Positions 46,028 through 54,247 are shown, counted from the first letter of the stretch. The stretch: 64,000 nucleotides of DNA from JACPLA01 sp035291905 (GCA_035291905.1 DATDRF010000297.1:1-64000), one strand, 5' to 3'. Numbers and translations: made by a program. The notes: generated from the letters alone by a model not told the origin.

Positions 46028-46056
46028 ACAATATGACATTTTTGTCGTATTGTCAA
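46028..46056 (-). promoter_or_regulatory. promoter of the PolB2 operon
   Basis: Read leftward, a perfect TTGACA (46056-46051), a 17-base spacer and TATTGT (46033-46028). Transcription should start near 46021, leaving a leader of about 17 bases before the GTG at 46004. The spacer is itself an inverted repeat (see the operator at 46034), so a bound repressor would exclude RNA polymerase. Confidence 0.75.
46034..46047. promoter_or_regulatory. operator 1, palindrome inside the promoter spacer
   Basis: TGACA-TTTT-TGTCG on the plus strand, an inverted repeat with 5-base arms, one mismatch and a 4-base centre. It lies wholly between the -35 and -10 boxes. The half-site is the same as in operator 2. 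Confidence 0.65.
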
Positions 46057-46066
46057 GAAATGAAAA

Positions 46067-46080
46067 CGACAATTATGTCG
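46067..46080. promoter_or_regulatory. operator 2, upstream palindrome
   Basis: CGACA-ATTA-TGTCG, a perfect inverted repeat with 5-base arms and 4-base centre. Its centre is 33 bp from that of operator 1, about three helical turns, so two dimers could sit on the same DNA face. The geometry (arm-N4-arm) is that of Gram-positive LexA boxes, with a different sequence. Confidence 0.65.
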
Positions 46081-46121
46081 CTTCACTCACAGTGAAGAAG
46101 TCCCTTCTAGGCCAAAAACCT

Positions 46122-46190
46122 AAAGTCCGACATCTGCTGTGTTGGTTGGGAGCTTTAGTTCCCCGCCAACCGCGGTTGATGTCGGACTTT
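46122..46190. terminator. hairpin terminator, copy 2 of the dispersed hairpin repeat
   Basis: AAAGTCCGACATC (46122-46134) and GATGTCGGACTTT (46178-46190) form a perfect 13-bp stem enclosing smaller stems (GTTGG/CCAAC, GGGA/TCCC). It lies between the cyclase stop (46227) and the PolB2 promoter. Read leftward, T-rich bases follow, so it can end the cyclase transcript. The first 18 bases match the copy at 18358. Confidence 0.7.
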
Positions 46191-46226
46191 TAACATGAGC
46201 CCGAAGTCGGACTGCTTCCTGCTTGC

Positions 46227-47012
46227 CTACAATATTGCCACAATCCGCAGCGGCCCGCCGCTGCCGCCTTTGATCTTCATTGGCAAAGCGATGACCGTGA
46301 ACCCTTTCTCGGGTAACCGCTCCAGGTTGGCCACATTCTCAAATGCCGGAACACTCCGTTCGAAAAGAGCGACGTGTGTCTCGAAGCGCGACGATTGGCC
46401 ATAGTCAATACTCGGAGTATCCAATCCTACCGCCTTGACCTTCCGTTCATCAGCCAGCCATTTTGCCGTTTCCGGATGAAGCCCCGGGAAGTGAAGTTTT
46501 GCAACACCGTCGGCTCCTCGTTGATCTGTCCCCATGTACTGTACCCGATCCGGCCAATATTTTCCGAATCCGGTTCTCAACAGAACGATTGCCCCCTCGG
46601 GAATTCTGCCGTTGGATCTTTCCCATTCCTCACAATCCGATTTCTGAATCAGGTAATCGCTGTTCTCCGAACAATGTTGGGAGACATCGATAACGATCCC
46701 CGTGCCTACGAGCCTTTCCAGAGGAATCTGATCGACCGTCCAGCCTCCCTCGTAGAAGTGAATCGGCGCATCGATGTGCGTACCGCCGTGCTCGGGAGTC
46801 CAGAATCTGTTCGCCGTATAGAAATATCCTCCCGGAGTTATTCCTTCCGTCCCCTTTTCGAACGCGAATCCTTTCTCCGTCGGCCAATAAATAGTGGTGG
46901 AATCGTACGCATAGGAAAGATCAACAATATTTTCCGCTGTGAATGAGAAGGGTTCGCGGCGTTCACATCCCGCCATCAGCACAAACATCATTGCAAGAAT
47001 CATTGTCTTCAT
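46227..47012 (-). CDS. cyclase/kynurenine formamidase-like lipoprotein
   Basis: A 261-residue protein of the putative-cyclase family (metal-dependent amidohydrolases that include bacterial kynurenine formamidase KynB). It has a lipobox (FVLMAGCE), so the enzyme is exported and lipid-anchored, which is uncommon for KynB. The family metal motif HGGTHIDAPIHF appears near residue 76, and PEGAIVLLRTGFGKYW and FPGLHPETAKWL follow. It lies 11 bases behind a CocE-type hydrolase and probably shares its transcript. Substrate unknown. Confidence 0.85.
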   Translation of the reverse strand: MKTMILAMMFVLMAGCERREPFSFTAENIVDLSYAYDSTTIYWPTEKGFAFEKGTEGITPGGYFYTANRFWTPEHGGTHIDAPIHFYEGGWTVDQIPLERLVGTGIVIDVSQHCSENSDYLIQKSDCEEWERSNGRIPEGAIVLLRTGFGKYWPDRVQYMGTDQRGADGVAKLHFPGLHPETAKWLADERKVKAVGLDTPSIDYGQSSRFETHVALFERSVPAFENVANLERLPEKGFTVIALPMKIKGGSGGPLRIVAIL

Positions 47013-47023
47013 GATATCTCCTC

Positions 47024-48859
47024 CTACCTCATGACTGAGACTTTGATATGTGAGGGATACTGTCGGGAGCGATAGACTCTCTGTGTTGCTTTCTGGAAAT
47101 CCGATTCCTTCGCTTTGAAGATATTCTCAACGTATTTTTGCGGATTCCGGTCAATGATGGGAAACCACGTACTCTGAACCTGCACCATGATCTTGTGTCC
47201 CTTCAAAAAGCGATAATCCTGTTGATGCAGATCGATGGTGAATTCCGTCGCCTGATCAGGGACAAGCGGCTCGGGATGCTCATAGCTCTTTCGATATCGT
47301 GCGCGAAAGACCTCATTGGCAACCATGAACTGATATCCACCCATGGAATGTTTCTTCGGGTAAGATTCGGGATACACATCGATCAACTTGACGATCCAAT
47401 CGCAATCTGTTCCGGACGTTGAAGCAAAGAGCTTTGCGACGATATCTCCTGTGATGACGACATCCTCGTTCAGCGCCTCTGTTTCCCAGCTAAGGACATC
47501 CGGCCGAAGATGGACGAAACGCTGGTCCTGGGTGAGCCAGGTATACCACCGCGAGCCGCGGCCGTAGGTCGGCTCAATGGGCCTTGGCCTGTAGGGGACA
47601 GGGTGCGCCGGATCCGACACATACTCGTCGTACACCTCCTCGCTACGCTCCGGAGGCGGATCAAACGAAAGCCGTCCATCCCCATGGAAATAGAGGTTCA
47701 TTTGGGTGAAATGGGTGCGCGGCGGCCACATGTCGTACGACATCCAACGGTTCATGCCTGTCTGGAATGTGTGTGCTTCCGGCATTGTAAAAGAGCCTTT
47801 ATCCTTAAGGAAATAGGCAAACCAAGGGGCCTGAATGTTTGCACGGAAGTACAGACTCGGAGCGGTGCTGTCGAATTCGACGTTTCCCAGATTGTCTCCT
47901 CTTCTTCCAGACCACCCACCATGATTCCATGGACCGACGACAAGAAAATTCTTGTTCTCCGCGTCGTGTTTCTCAAGTTCTGCATAGATTTTCAGCGGGC
48001 CGTAGAAATCCTCCTGATCCCACCACCCCGCAACATTGAGAGTGGGAACCGTGACCCTGTTGAGGTGCGGAACTGCCGTCTGGTCCTTCCAGAACTGATC
48101 ATAGTCGGGGTGATTGACGTAATCGTTCCAGGTTGGAATCTTGTCGTGGAAGTATTTTGCGTTGACGTTGGACAAAGCACCCAGATTCAAATACCATTCG
48201 TATGTGTCGTACTTGTCAAAAACGAAAGCCGTATCTCCCCTGGATGCTTCGAGGGAAAACGCATACTCGAAGCCGTAGCTCAGCCGAAACGCCCCGTTGT
48301 GGTGAAAATCGTCGCCGATCCACATATCGACCGGTGAAGCCTGAGGAGAAACCGCCTTCAGCGCGGGATGCGGATCAAGCATCGACATGACGGTCAACCA
48401 TCCGTCGTAGGAAATACCCAGCTGGCCTACTCGTCCGTTGTTTCGAGGGACGTTCTTCAAGAGCCATTCAATGCTGTCATAGGTGTCGGTGCTCTCGTCA
48501 ATTCCTTTGGGGTTCTTTCTTGGGTTTCTTTGCATGACAAACGTCCCCTCCGATTTGTATCGGCCCCGTATGTCCTGGAATACAAAGATGTATCTCTCTT
48601 CTGCCAACTCACGGAGGTAACCATCGAGCCGCCTTGCAGAATTGGTGACGTTATAGGGGGTGCGCAGGAGTATGAAGGGGAGCCGATCTGTTACGTCCTT
48701 TGGGGAGTAGATTTCGGTAAAGAGTCGGAACCCGTCTCTCGCTGTGATCCAGGCCTCGGTCCGGACGTACGAGTCGGAAGGATTGACCTGAGCTTGCGCG
48801 GGAAGGATGGGTGAAAAGAGAACCAGGAAAGCAGGAACAAAGACTGATCGTTTATTCAT
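47024..48859 (-). CDS. CocE/NonD family hydrolase (S15-like)
   Basis: An exported 611-residue alpha/beta hydrolase with a signal peptide (to about 23, LPAQAQ). The catalytic domain shows LLRTPYN and FQDIRGRYKSEG near the front, the nucleophile in GQLGISYDGWLT (about residue 147), Asp in GWWDQEDFYG and His in GPWNHGGWSG. The C-terminal jelly-roll domain follows (about 400-610). Relatives include cocaine esterase, glutaryl-7-ACA acylase and X-Pro dipeptidyl peptidases, so it hydrolyses an ester or amide; the actual substrate is unknown. It heads a two-gene operon with the cyclase-like lipoprotein. Confidence 0.9.
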   Translation of the reverse strand: MNKRSVFVPAFLVLFSPILPAQAQVNPSDSYVRTEAWITARDGFRLFTEIYSPKDVTDRLPFILLRTPYNVTNSARRLDGYLRELAEERYIFVFQDIRGRYKSEGTFVMQRNPRKNPKGIDESTDTYDSIEWLLKNVPRNNGRVGQLGISYDGWLTVMSMLDPHPALKAVSPQASPVDMWIGDDFHHNGAFRLSYGFEYAFSLEASRGDTAFVFDKYDTYEWYLNLGALSNVNAKYFHDKIPTWNDYVNHPDYDQFWKDQTAVPHLNRVTVPTLNVAGWWDQEDFYGPLKIYAELEKHDAENKNFLVVGPWNHGGWSGRRGDNLGNVEFDSTAPSLYFRANIQAPWFAYFLKDKGSFTMPEAHTFQTGMNRWMSYDMWPPRTHFTQMNLYFHGDGRLSFDPPPERSEEVYDEYVSDPAHPVPYRPRPIEPTYGRGSRWYTWLTQDQRFVHLRPDVLSWETEALNEDVVITGDIVAKLFASTSGTDCDWIVKLIDVYPESYPKKHSMGGYQFMVANEVFRARYRKSYEHPEPLVPDQATEFTIDLHQQDYRFLKGHKIMVQVQSTWFPIIDRNPQKYVENIFKAKESDFQKATQRVYRSRQYPSHIKVSVMR

Positions 48860-48890
48860 GAAAACTCCATCGGTTATGAGGATCAGAAGC

Positions 48891-48995
48891 CAGAGATCAG
48901 AGATCAGAAGTCACTGATCAGAGGTCAGATGTCAGAGATCAGAGGTCAGAGGTCAGAGATCAGAGGTCAGATGTCAGAGATCAGAGATCAGAGGT
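48891..48995. repeat. fifteen-unit heptamer tandem repeat
   Basis: Fifteen consecutive 7-base units, mostly CAGAGAT, CAGAGGT or CAGATGT, with no change of phase. It is followed by looser AATCA-type repeats to about 49045. It occupies the gap between the CocE hydrolase start and the membrane protein at 49051. No gene is evident in this stretch. Confidence 0.9.
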
Positions 48996-49050
48996 CAAAG
49001 GCCAAATCAAAAAATCAATAAATCAATGAATCATTAAATCAGAAATCCGG

Positions 49051-49794
49051 CTAGAGGCCTTCGAACGTGTTCTTTCCATTCTCCTCCTTTGGAGAAGGTG
49101 AAGGTGGCGCTTGAGACCTTTGTTGGACCACGGTGGTGGATCGATTGAATGACGGGACAATCCGGGACTCTTCTTTATCGTCAGGAATTTTGTAAGCGAC
49201 CGGATGCAGAAAACGATGAATGGCAAAATAAATGCCGCCGCCAATGGCAACAATACTTACGAGCAATCCAAGAAAGTAGAAGATATCAGCAACTGTGCCG
49301 GCAGAGTCAAGCATCTCCCACTTCCGAAAGAGATTCCACCAATCGTGCCGCGATTTGTGGCCGCCGAGCAAAGGAAGGAGACGTAAAGGGGCGTCGCGCA
49401 TGTACAGACTCACATCCATCATGTTTGTCCCGACCCAGAAGAGGGCGAACGGCGCGATAAAGTGAGAGCGCTTTCGGATTGCGATAATGCAAGAGATGAG
49501 AGGGAAGGCGATCTGCCAGAAGGACCCCCCCAGAATGTTTAACGTCTCCCCAAAGAACATGAAAAGAAAATGGCCCCCCTCATGAATGAAAAGAAAGATG
49601 GTGCGGAGGGCGAAGAGGAGAAACGGCCATGGTCTTGCAGGCAATGCCACTTCATAGAAGACGTCCGCGGCCTGGATCAGATAAACTGTCAGAATGAGGT
49701 AAACGAAGGACTTGAGACCCAGTGGTATCCAACGTTCAAGCGGATCCATCCGATGAGCCGGCCGCAGTGGAGAACGGACAGGTGAGGTAGTCAT
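49051..49794 (-). CDS. polytopic membrane protein with HEGGH motif
   Basis: A 247-residue membrane protein with about five hydrophobic segments. One carries RTIFLFIHEGGHFLFMFFGE (about residues 66-85), where HEGGH fits the HExxH zinc motif of site-2-protease-like or M50-like enzymes. A second metal ligand motif such as NxxPxxPLDGG is not seen, so protease activity is doubtful. The cytoplasmic tail is charged and Ser/Pro-rich (QAPPSPSPKEENGK). I do not recognise a named family. It follows the copper ATPase gene after about 60 bases. Confidence 0.7.
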   Translation of the reverse strand: MTTSPVRSPLRPAHRMDPLERWIPLGLKSFVYLILTVYLIQAADVFYEVALPARPWPFLLFALRTIFLFIHEGGHFLFMFFGETLNILGGSFWQIAFPLISCIIAIRKRSHFIAPFALFWVGTNMMDVSLYMRDAPLRLLPLLGGHKSRHDWWNLFRKWEMLDSAGTVADIFYFLGLLVSIVAIGGGIYFAIHRFLHPVAYKIPDDKEESRIVPSFNRSTTVVQQRSQAPPSPSPKEENGKNTFEGL

Positions 49795-49855
49795 TTGTTG
49801 AGAACGTACTCCACCTTGCAGAGAAAGTCAATCTTTCCTGCCGAGGCTCGGGCGG

Positions 49856-51958
49856 TCAGTCAGGAATGTGGTTGAGCACAATTGAGGCTAACCGGCGGGA
49901 GTGGACAACGATAAACACGCTGCTGAGGACCATAGCAGCGGCGGCAAGGATCGGCTGAAGGAGGCCCGAAACCGCGAGTGCAATTCCCACTGCATTGTAG
50001 CCAAATGCCCAGAGAAGATTCCACCGAATCACACCGAGCGTCCGGCGGGCATAGCGAATCAGCCACGGAATCTTTTCCAAATGATCTCCCAGGATCGTGA
50101 CGTCGGCGCTCTCTTTGGCGATGTCGGTTCCAGATCCGAGCGTGATCCCGACATCCGCAGCTGAAAGGGCCGGGGCGTCGTTGATTCCGTCACCCACCAT
50201 CACAGTGACCCCCCCAAGCTTCAACTGATGAATAATTTCAAGTTTGTCCTGGGGCAGGAGTTTCCCGTATACATGCTCAATCGAGAGCGCCTCTGCAATG
50301 GACCGGGTGATCGTTCGGGAATCGCCCGAGAGGATATGTGTTTCAATCCCTTTATCCCTTAACTCCCCGATGGTCTCTTTCGCGTATCGCCTCAACGTAT
50401 CATTGAAGATTATCGATCCCTGCACCGTGCCGTCCCATCCTGCATACATGACCGTTGCCGACCGTTCGTCGCTTTGTTTCAGATTGTCGGGATTGACGTC
50501 AAAAAGCTCCGCACTTCCCGCTTGCACCATCACCCATCGTCCTCGAATATTGACCTCACCTTTGATGCCGAGTCCCGGCAGGACAGAGACGTTTCGGACG
50601 TCGTACGCAGGTACTTGATCGCTCTTTGCGCGCGCAGTAACGGCCCTTCCCAGCGGGTGCTCCGAATTCCGTTCGAGAGATGCCACGATACCGAGGAATT
50701 CCTTTTCCGGCAATCGGGTGTGCAGCTCCCAGAGACGCGGCTCTCCTTTTGTGAGAGTCCCGGTTTTGTCGAACACAACATGTCTGCTGTCGGCGAGCTT
50801 CTCGAATATGGCCGATGAGCGGATAAGGAGTCCTTCTTCCGCCGCGCGGCCGAGTGCAATAGCACTTGCGAGCGGAGTCCCTATTCCCAATGCGCACGGA
50901 CAGGCAACGACCAGAACGGTCAACGCATGCAGCAATGCCGTGTCCGCATTTGAGGCAGGCAGCCATCCGATGAACGTCAAAACAGAAAGAACCATGACCA
51001 CCGGAATGAAAATCCCCGCAATTCTGTCAACAGATTGTTGGATCGGAGATCGGGACCGTTGGGCCTCTTCCATGAGCCGGACAATATGAGCATGAACGGT
51101 TTCGGCGGCCGGAGCGGTCACCTGAGCCACGATCACCCCCTCCTGATTCATGGTCGCGGCATAAACCGAATCTCCGGGTCTTTTTGTGAGAGGCGTCGAT
51201 TCACCCGTCAAAGTTGCCTCATCGACGCTCGTTGTCCCTTCGAGAACGATACCATCGAGCGGAATTCGTTCTCCGGCCAGAACCTTGATGTGGTCGCCCG
51301 GCTGAACATCCTTTGATCCGACAAACTGCTCATCCTTCCCGACGAGCTTTCTGACCCTATCGGGCTGGAGATCGATGAGCTTTCTGATTGCAGCCGATGT
51401 GCGGATCTTCGCGTTCGCCTCCAGGTAGCGCCCGGCGGTCACCAGGACGAGTGTCATGGTGGCAGTGTCAAAATAAATCGCATGGCCGCCGGAAAAAACC
51501 TGGTAAGTTGAGAAGACAAATGCGGCAAACGATCCGAGAGCAATGAGACTGTCCATCGAGAGCCGCCATGAACGGAATTCGCGTGCAGCGGCCTGCAGGT
51601 AGGGCCATCCTACAATGAAGAGAACGGGAAGGGAAAGAACGAAAATCAGTTTCTCGATCCATGGGAGTGCTTCCGGCTCCATCCCGATCGCAATCCATTG
51701 CTGATCGTACAGGGCCCAGCTCAGGGCCATGACGTTCATGGAAAGAAACGCGGAAAATCCAAGCCGGGCGAGGAAGAGTCCGGCCGTTCCGGTCTCTCCC
51801 GGTTGCCCGAGCACCGAATGCGTGAACGAACAACCGTAGCAGCAGAAATGGAGTTTTACATCATCCCGAATGGAAACAACGCCGCCGCGGCCGTACGGGA
51901 GGCCGCACTGGTCGCAGGTCTGGAGAGTCGTGTTCCTGGATTGCCGGGAGGGTGCCAT
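49856..51958 (-). CDS. CcoI/FixI-like copper-transporting P-type ATPase
   Basis: A 700-residue heavy-metal P1B ATPase with no N-terminal HMA domain. Instead a Cys-rich segment CDQCGLPYGRGGVV ... FCCYGCSFTH (residues 16-47), as found in CcoI/FixI, precedes the pump. Catalytic features are VVACPCALGIGTP (Cu site), DKTGTLTKGEP (phosphorylated Asp), SEHPLG and GDGINDAP. CcoI supplies copper for cbb3-type oxidase assembly. It lies 12 bases after actF, and a CcoP-like cytochrome is encoded at the other end of the operon, so a role in terminal oxidase biogenesis is a reasonable inference. Confidence 0.88.
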   Translation of the reverse strand: MAPSRQSRNTTLQTCDQCGLPYGRGGVVSIRDDVKLHFCCYGCSFTHSVLGQPGETGTAGLFLARLGFSAFLSMNVMALSWALYDQQWIAIGMEPEALPWIEKLIFVLSLPVLFIVGWPYLQAAAREFRSWRLSMDSLIALGSFAAFVFSTYQVFSGGHAIYFDTATMTLVLVTAGRYLEANAKIRTSAAIRKLIDLQPDRVRKLVGKDEQFVGSKDVQPGDHIKVLAGERIPLDGIVLEGTTSVDEATLTGESTPLTKRPGDSVYAATMNQEGVIVAQVTAPAAETVHAHIVRLMEEAQRSRSPIQQSVDRIAGIFIPVVMVLSVLTFIGWLPASNADTALLHALTVLVVACPCALGIGTPLASAIALGRAAEEGLLIRSSAIFEKLADSRHVVFDKTGTLTKGEPRLWELHTRLPEKEFLGIVASLERNSEHPLGRAVTARAKSDQVPAYDVRNVSVLPGLGIKGEVNIRGRWVMVQAGSAELFDVNPDNLKQSDERSATVMYAGWDGTVQGSIIFNDTLRRYAKETIGELRDKGIETHILSGDSRTITRSIAEALSIEHVYGKLLPQDKLEIIHQLKLGGVTVMVGDGINDAPALSAADVGITLGSGTDIAKESADVTILGDHLEKIPWLIRYARRTLGVIRWNLLWAFGYNAVGIALAVSGLLQPILAAAAMVLSSVFIVVHSRRLASIVLNHIPD

Positions 51959-51970
51959 CCAAGCGGGGAA

Positions 51971-53224
51971 TTAGTGACGCTGAGATTGTGAGGGAACGGA
52001 AGGAGGAACCAACGGTACGACTCGTGCGTACCACAGCCAGCTAAGCCCGATCAGACCCAGGAATCCAAAGGTGACTCCGAGTTCCGCGATGCCGAGGGGC
52101 ACGCCGTGTTGGCTCCAGACCGATGGTGCAATCTCAATGAACTGATACATCCAATTTGCTGCAAGGATGATCGACGCGATGACCAACAGGGCACGAGGTT
52201 TCTCTTTGATGCTTCTGCTCAAAAAGACCGCTATAGGGAAGAAGTAAAGAAGCAGAATAACCGTCCACTGGAAGACGGGCCACGGGGAATGATCGAACCG
52301 AAGAATGAGCCGTTCGATCTCCTCGCCGAGATTCCCGTACCAGATGGTGATGTACTGGCCCCAATAGAATCCCCCGGCAAGCATGCACAGCCCCATGAGA
52401 AGACGGCTGACGTCATAGAACTGCTTCGTCGATACATGCTCCTGGAGGTTGAAATACTTTCGGGCAAGGATTGCCACGATGATCGTGGCGGCGACGCCCG
52501 TATCGAATGCGTGAACCATGTACAGCCAGCCATAGAGACTGCTGTACCAGTGCGGATCGAGAGACATGACCACATCGAACCCGACAAACGTGTAGACCAC
52601 GCCATATGAAATAAGAACAACCGGGACAAACGTTGAGAGCTTCGAGTTTCTCTTTTCCACCTCTGCATCATATCCCCGCCAGTCGCTTGTTAAACGATCG
52701 ACCAATCCCGACACCCGCGCCTTGCCCAGTTCCTTCAGAAGCCCCAGGTCGGGACGGATAGAGACAGCAACGTACCAGAGGCTCAGAGCCGACAATACAA
52801 CGTAATAAGCCGTCACACGCGCAAAGAAGAAGGGCTCGTTCAGCCATGCCGCCTTCGCTTCGATCGGTTCCGTAATCCATGGCCAGAGAAATGTCCGGCC
52901 GAAATAGGTGACAAGGAAGAGAAGGATCGTGAGCGGAATGAAAAGGACAAATCCCTCCGCCACTTTTCGTATCGTTTCACCCCAGCGTCCGTTCGTCAAT
53001 CTGTAGGCCGCAGAAAAGACTATCCCCGCTTGTGCAAGCCCGCTCCAGAAACAGAAGTTGATGAGATACGAGATCCAGATTCTCTCGGTGGCGTAGCCGA
53101 GCAATCCGGCGACGACCGCGGCAACGCCGATCATGACGGCAATCCAGAGGCCCATGACAAGGGATCGGGGATTCTCTGCGGGAGGAGCGACAACGGACAT
53201 TTGGGCAGGGGGCTGCGTTTTCAT
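51971..53224 (-). CDS. actF: alternative complex III subunit ActF (NrfD-like membrane protein)
   Basis: A 417-residue membrane protein with about ten helices, paralogous to ActC. It is part of ACIII, which oxidises menaquinol and passes electrons to cytochrome c or directly to an oxidase. It starts 10 bases after the actE stop, with an N-terminal cytoplasmic stretch then LVMGLWIAVMIGVAAVVAGLL. WISYLINFCFWSGLAQAGIVFSAAYRL resembles the matching segments of ActC and NrfD. As the last act gene it is followed by the copper ATPase. Confidence 0.88.
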   Translation of the reverse strand: MKTQPPAQMSVVAPPAENPRSLVMGLWIAVMIGVAAVVAGLLGYATERIWISYLINFCFWSGLAQAGIVFSAAYRLTNGRWGETIRKVAEGFVLFIPLTILLFLVTYFGRTFLWPWITEPIEAKAAWLNEPFFFARVTAYYVVLSALSLWYVAVSIRPDLGLLKELGKARVSGLVDRLTSDWRGYDAEVEKRNSKLSTFVPVVLISYGVVYTFVGFDVVMSLDPHWYSSLYGWLYMVHAFDTGVAATIIVAILARKYFNLQEHVSTKQFYDVSRLLMGLCMLAGGFYWGQYITIWYGNLGEEIERLILRFDHSPWPVFQWTVILLLYFFPIAVFLSRSIKEKPRALLVIASIILAANWMYQFIEIAPSVWSQHGVPLGIAELGVTFGFLGLIGLSWLWYARVVPLVPPSVPSQSQRH

Positions 53225-53234
53225 CGATGAGATT

Positions 53235-53795
53235 TCATTTCTGGAGCGTTCGAAGATGGTTCACGACGAGCCATCGTTCATGGGACTTCAGGGCCTCGGA
53301 ATATGAAGGCATGATCAAACGGCCATGGCGGACCACATAGTAAATATATCCGTCGGGAACGCGACGATATTTTTGGCTTGTCAGATCCGGCGGAACCTGA
53401 AACTTGGCGGCGACAAGTCCATCTCCTCTTGCTCCCAGGCCGTGACACGGAGAGCAGTAGGTTTCAAAGAGAAACTTGGCAGAATCGGCATTCAAAGCAG
53501 TGAGCCGGACGGGATTCACAAGCCGTGTTGCGGAAACAGAGTCGCGTATCGGCAGTTCGTAGCCGCTCACCGGAACGGTCCCCGCAACCGGTGGCATCGG
53601 GTCTTCCTGCTTTTTGAATGAGGGCTGCATGTGCATGTCGCTGCGGTAGCGGTAGCCCCCGATTTCGCCATTGTCTGGCCCACACGACCACAGCAGCGGC
53701 AACAGAAAAAGCGATCCCAGCAAAGCACATAGATTTCGTGCAGGGGAGCGGAGGTGCAAAGGAGCAGAGGAGATATGCAATCTGGTTGAACTCAT
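53235..53795 (-). CDS. actE: ACIII subunit ActE, monohaem cytochrome c lipoprotein
   Basis: A 186-residue lipoprotein with one haem-binding site, YCSPCHGLGARGDG (about residue 114), and a distal-ligand region YVVRHGRLIMPSYSEAL. The likely signal is LLGSLFLLPLLWSC with Cys at about residue 38. The ATG at 53795 overlaps the stop of the inserted S23 gene (ATGA). The first 20 residues or so (SSTRLHISSAPLHLRSPAR) are encoded by repeat-like DNA that flanks the S23 gene, so the native N-terminus before that insertion may have differed. Confidence 0.88.
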   Translation of the reverse strand: MSSTRLHISSAPLHLRSPARNLCALLGSLFLLPLLWSCGPDNGEIGGYRYRSDMHMQPSFKKQEDPMPPVAGTVPVSGYELPIRDSVSATRLVNPVRLTALNADSAKFLFETYCSPCHGLGARGDGLVAAKFQVPPDLTSQKYRRVPDGYIYYVVRHGRLIMPSYSEALKSHERWLVVNHLRTLQK

Positions 53796-54247
53796 ATCCT
53801 ATGATCTCTGAGTAGCAGCCACGGTTCGGGGCGAATAATCATCATCACGATTTTCCCAAGGATCTGATTGTACTTCTTTTTTTGTGCGACATGTCTTTCT
53901 GCGTCGAGGTACCCACAACGAGCAGCAAAATCAAGCCATGTCTGAGTTTCTGCTGCTTCAGTTTCAGCATCATTGAGTTTGCTCAAGAAGGCAGCTTCAT
54001 ATCGACGTTTTCTCCAAGCCTCTGTCAGATTTGCACATACCGACCTCGAGGATCGGCGGATCTGGTCTGTCAACGAATACGTTTCCTCTTTCGGAAAACG
54101 CCTTGTCATTTCAAAGATCTCCATTGCAGCCTCAAAGGCAATCTGATAAACTTCGAGCTGCTCATGGCTTTGAATATGTTTCCTTTCCATTTTGTCCCCC
54201 CAAAAGTTAAGTTTTCTTTCCCCCTTCTCCTCAGCGCCTCTGCTCCT
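53760..54247 (-). mobile_element. putative S23 cassette 1 between actD and actE
   Basis: An 11-bp inverted repeat, AGGAGCAGAGG at 53760-53770 and CCTCTGCTCCT at 54237-54247, brackets the S23 gene within an otherwise compact operon. The segment lacks a transposase. Its outer ends lie inside the coding ends of actE (start) and actD (stop). Movement has not been shown; the element may equally have expanded by recombination between repeats. Confidence 0.4.
53792..54190 (-). CDS. four-helix-bundle protein (S23/IVP family)
   Basis: A 132-residue helical protein of the 23S-rRNA-intervening-sequence (S23) family: SHEQLEVYQIAFEAAMEIFEMTRRFPKEETYSLTDQIRRSSRSVCANLTEAWRKRRYEAAFLSKL contains the RR and family EAW/EGF motifs. 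These proteins form pentameric or similar helical bundles, sometimes encoded within rRNA intervening sequences or as Avd partners of diversity-generating retroelements, but most are of unknown role. It is inserted between actD and actE. Leader CTTTTGGGGGGACAAA-ATG is shared with the copy at 62402. Confidence 0.85.
   Translation of the reverse strand: MERKHIQSHEQLEVYQIAFEAAMEIFEMTRRFPKEETYSLTDQIRRSSRSVCANLTEAWRKRRYEAAFLSKLNDAETEAAETQTWLDFAARCGYLDAERHVAQKKKYNQILGKIVMMIIRPEPWLLLRDHRI

Noticed and set aside
46005..46031. TTG start for the RadA-like gene
   Set aside because: It lies within the predicted -10 box of a near-consensus promoter and so would be upstream of the transcript start.
48891..48995. 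CRISPR array
   Set aside because: The repeats are contiguous 7-base units without spacers, and no cas genes are present.
53760..54247. Diversity-generating retroelement (Avd-like S23 gene)
   Set aside because: No reverse transcriptase, template repeat or variable-repeat target gene was seen near either S23 gene.
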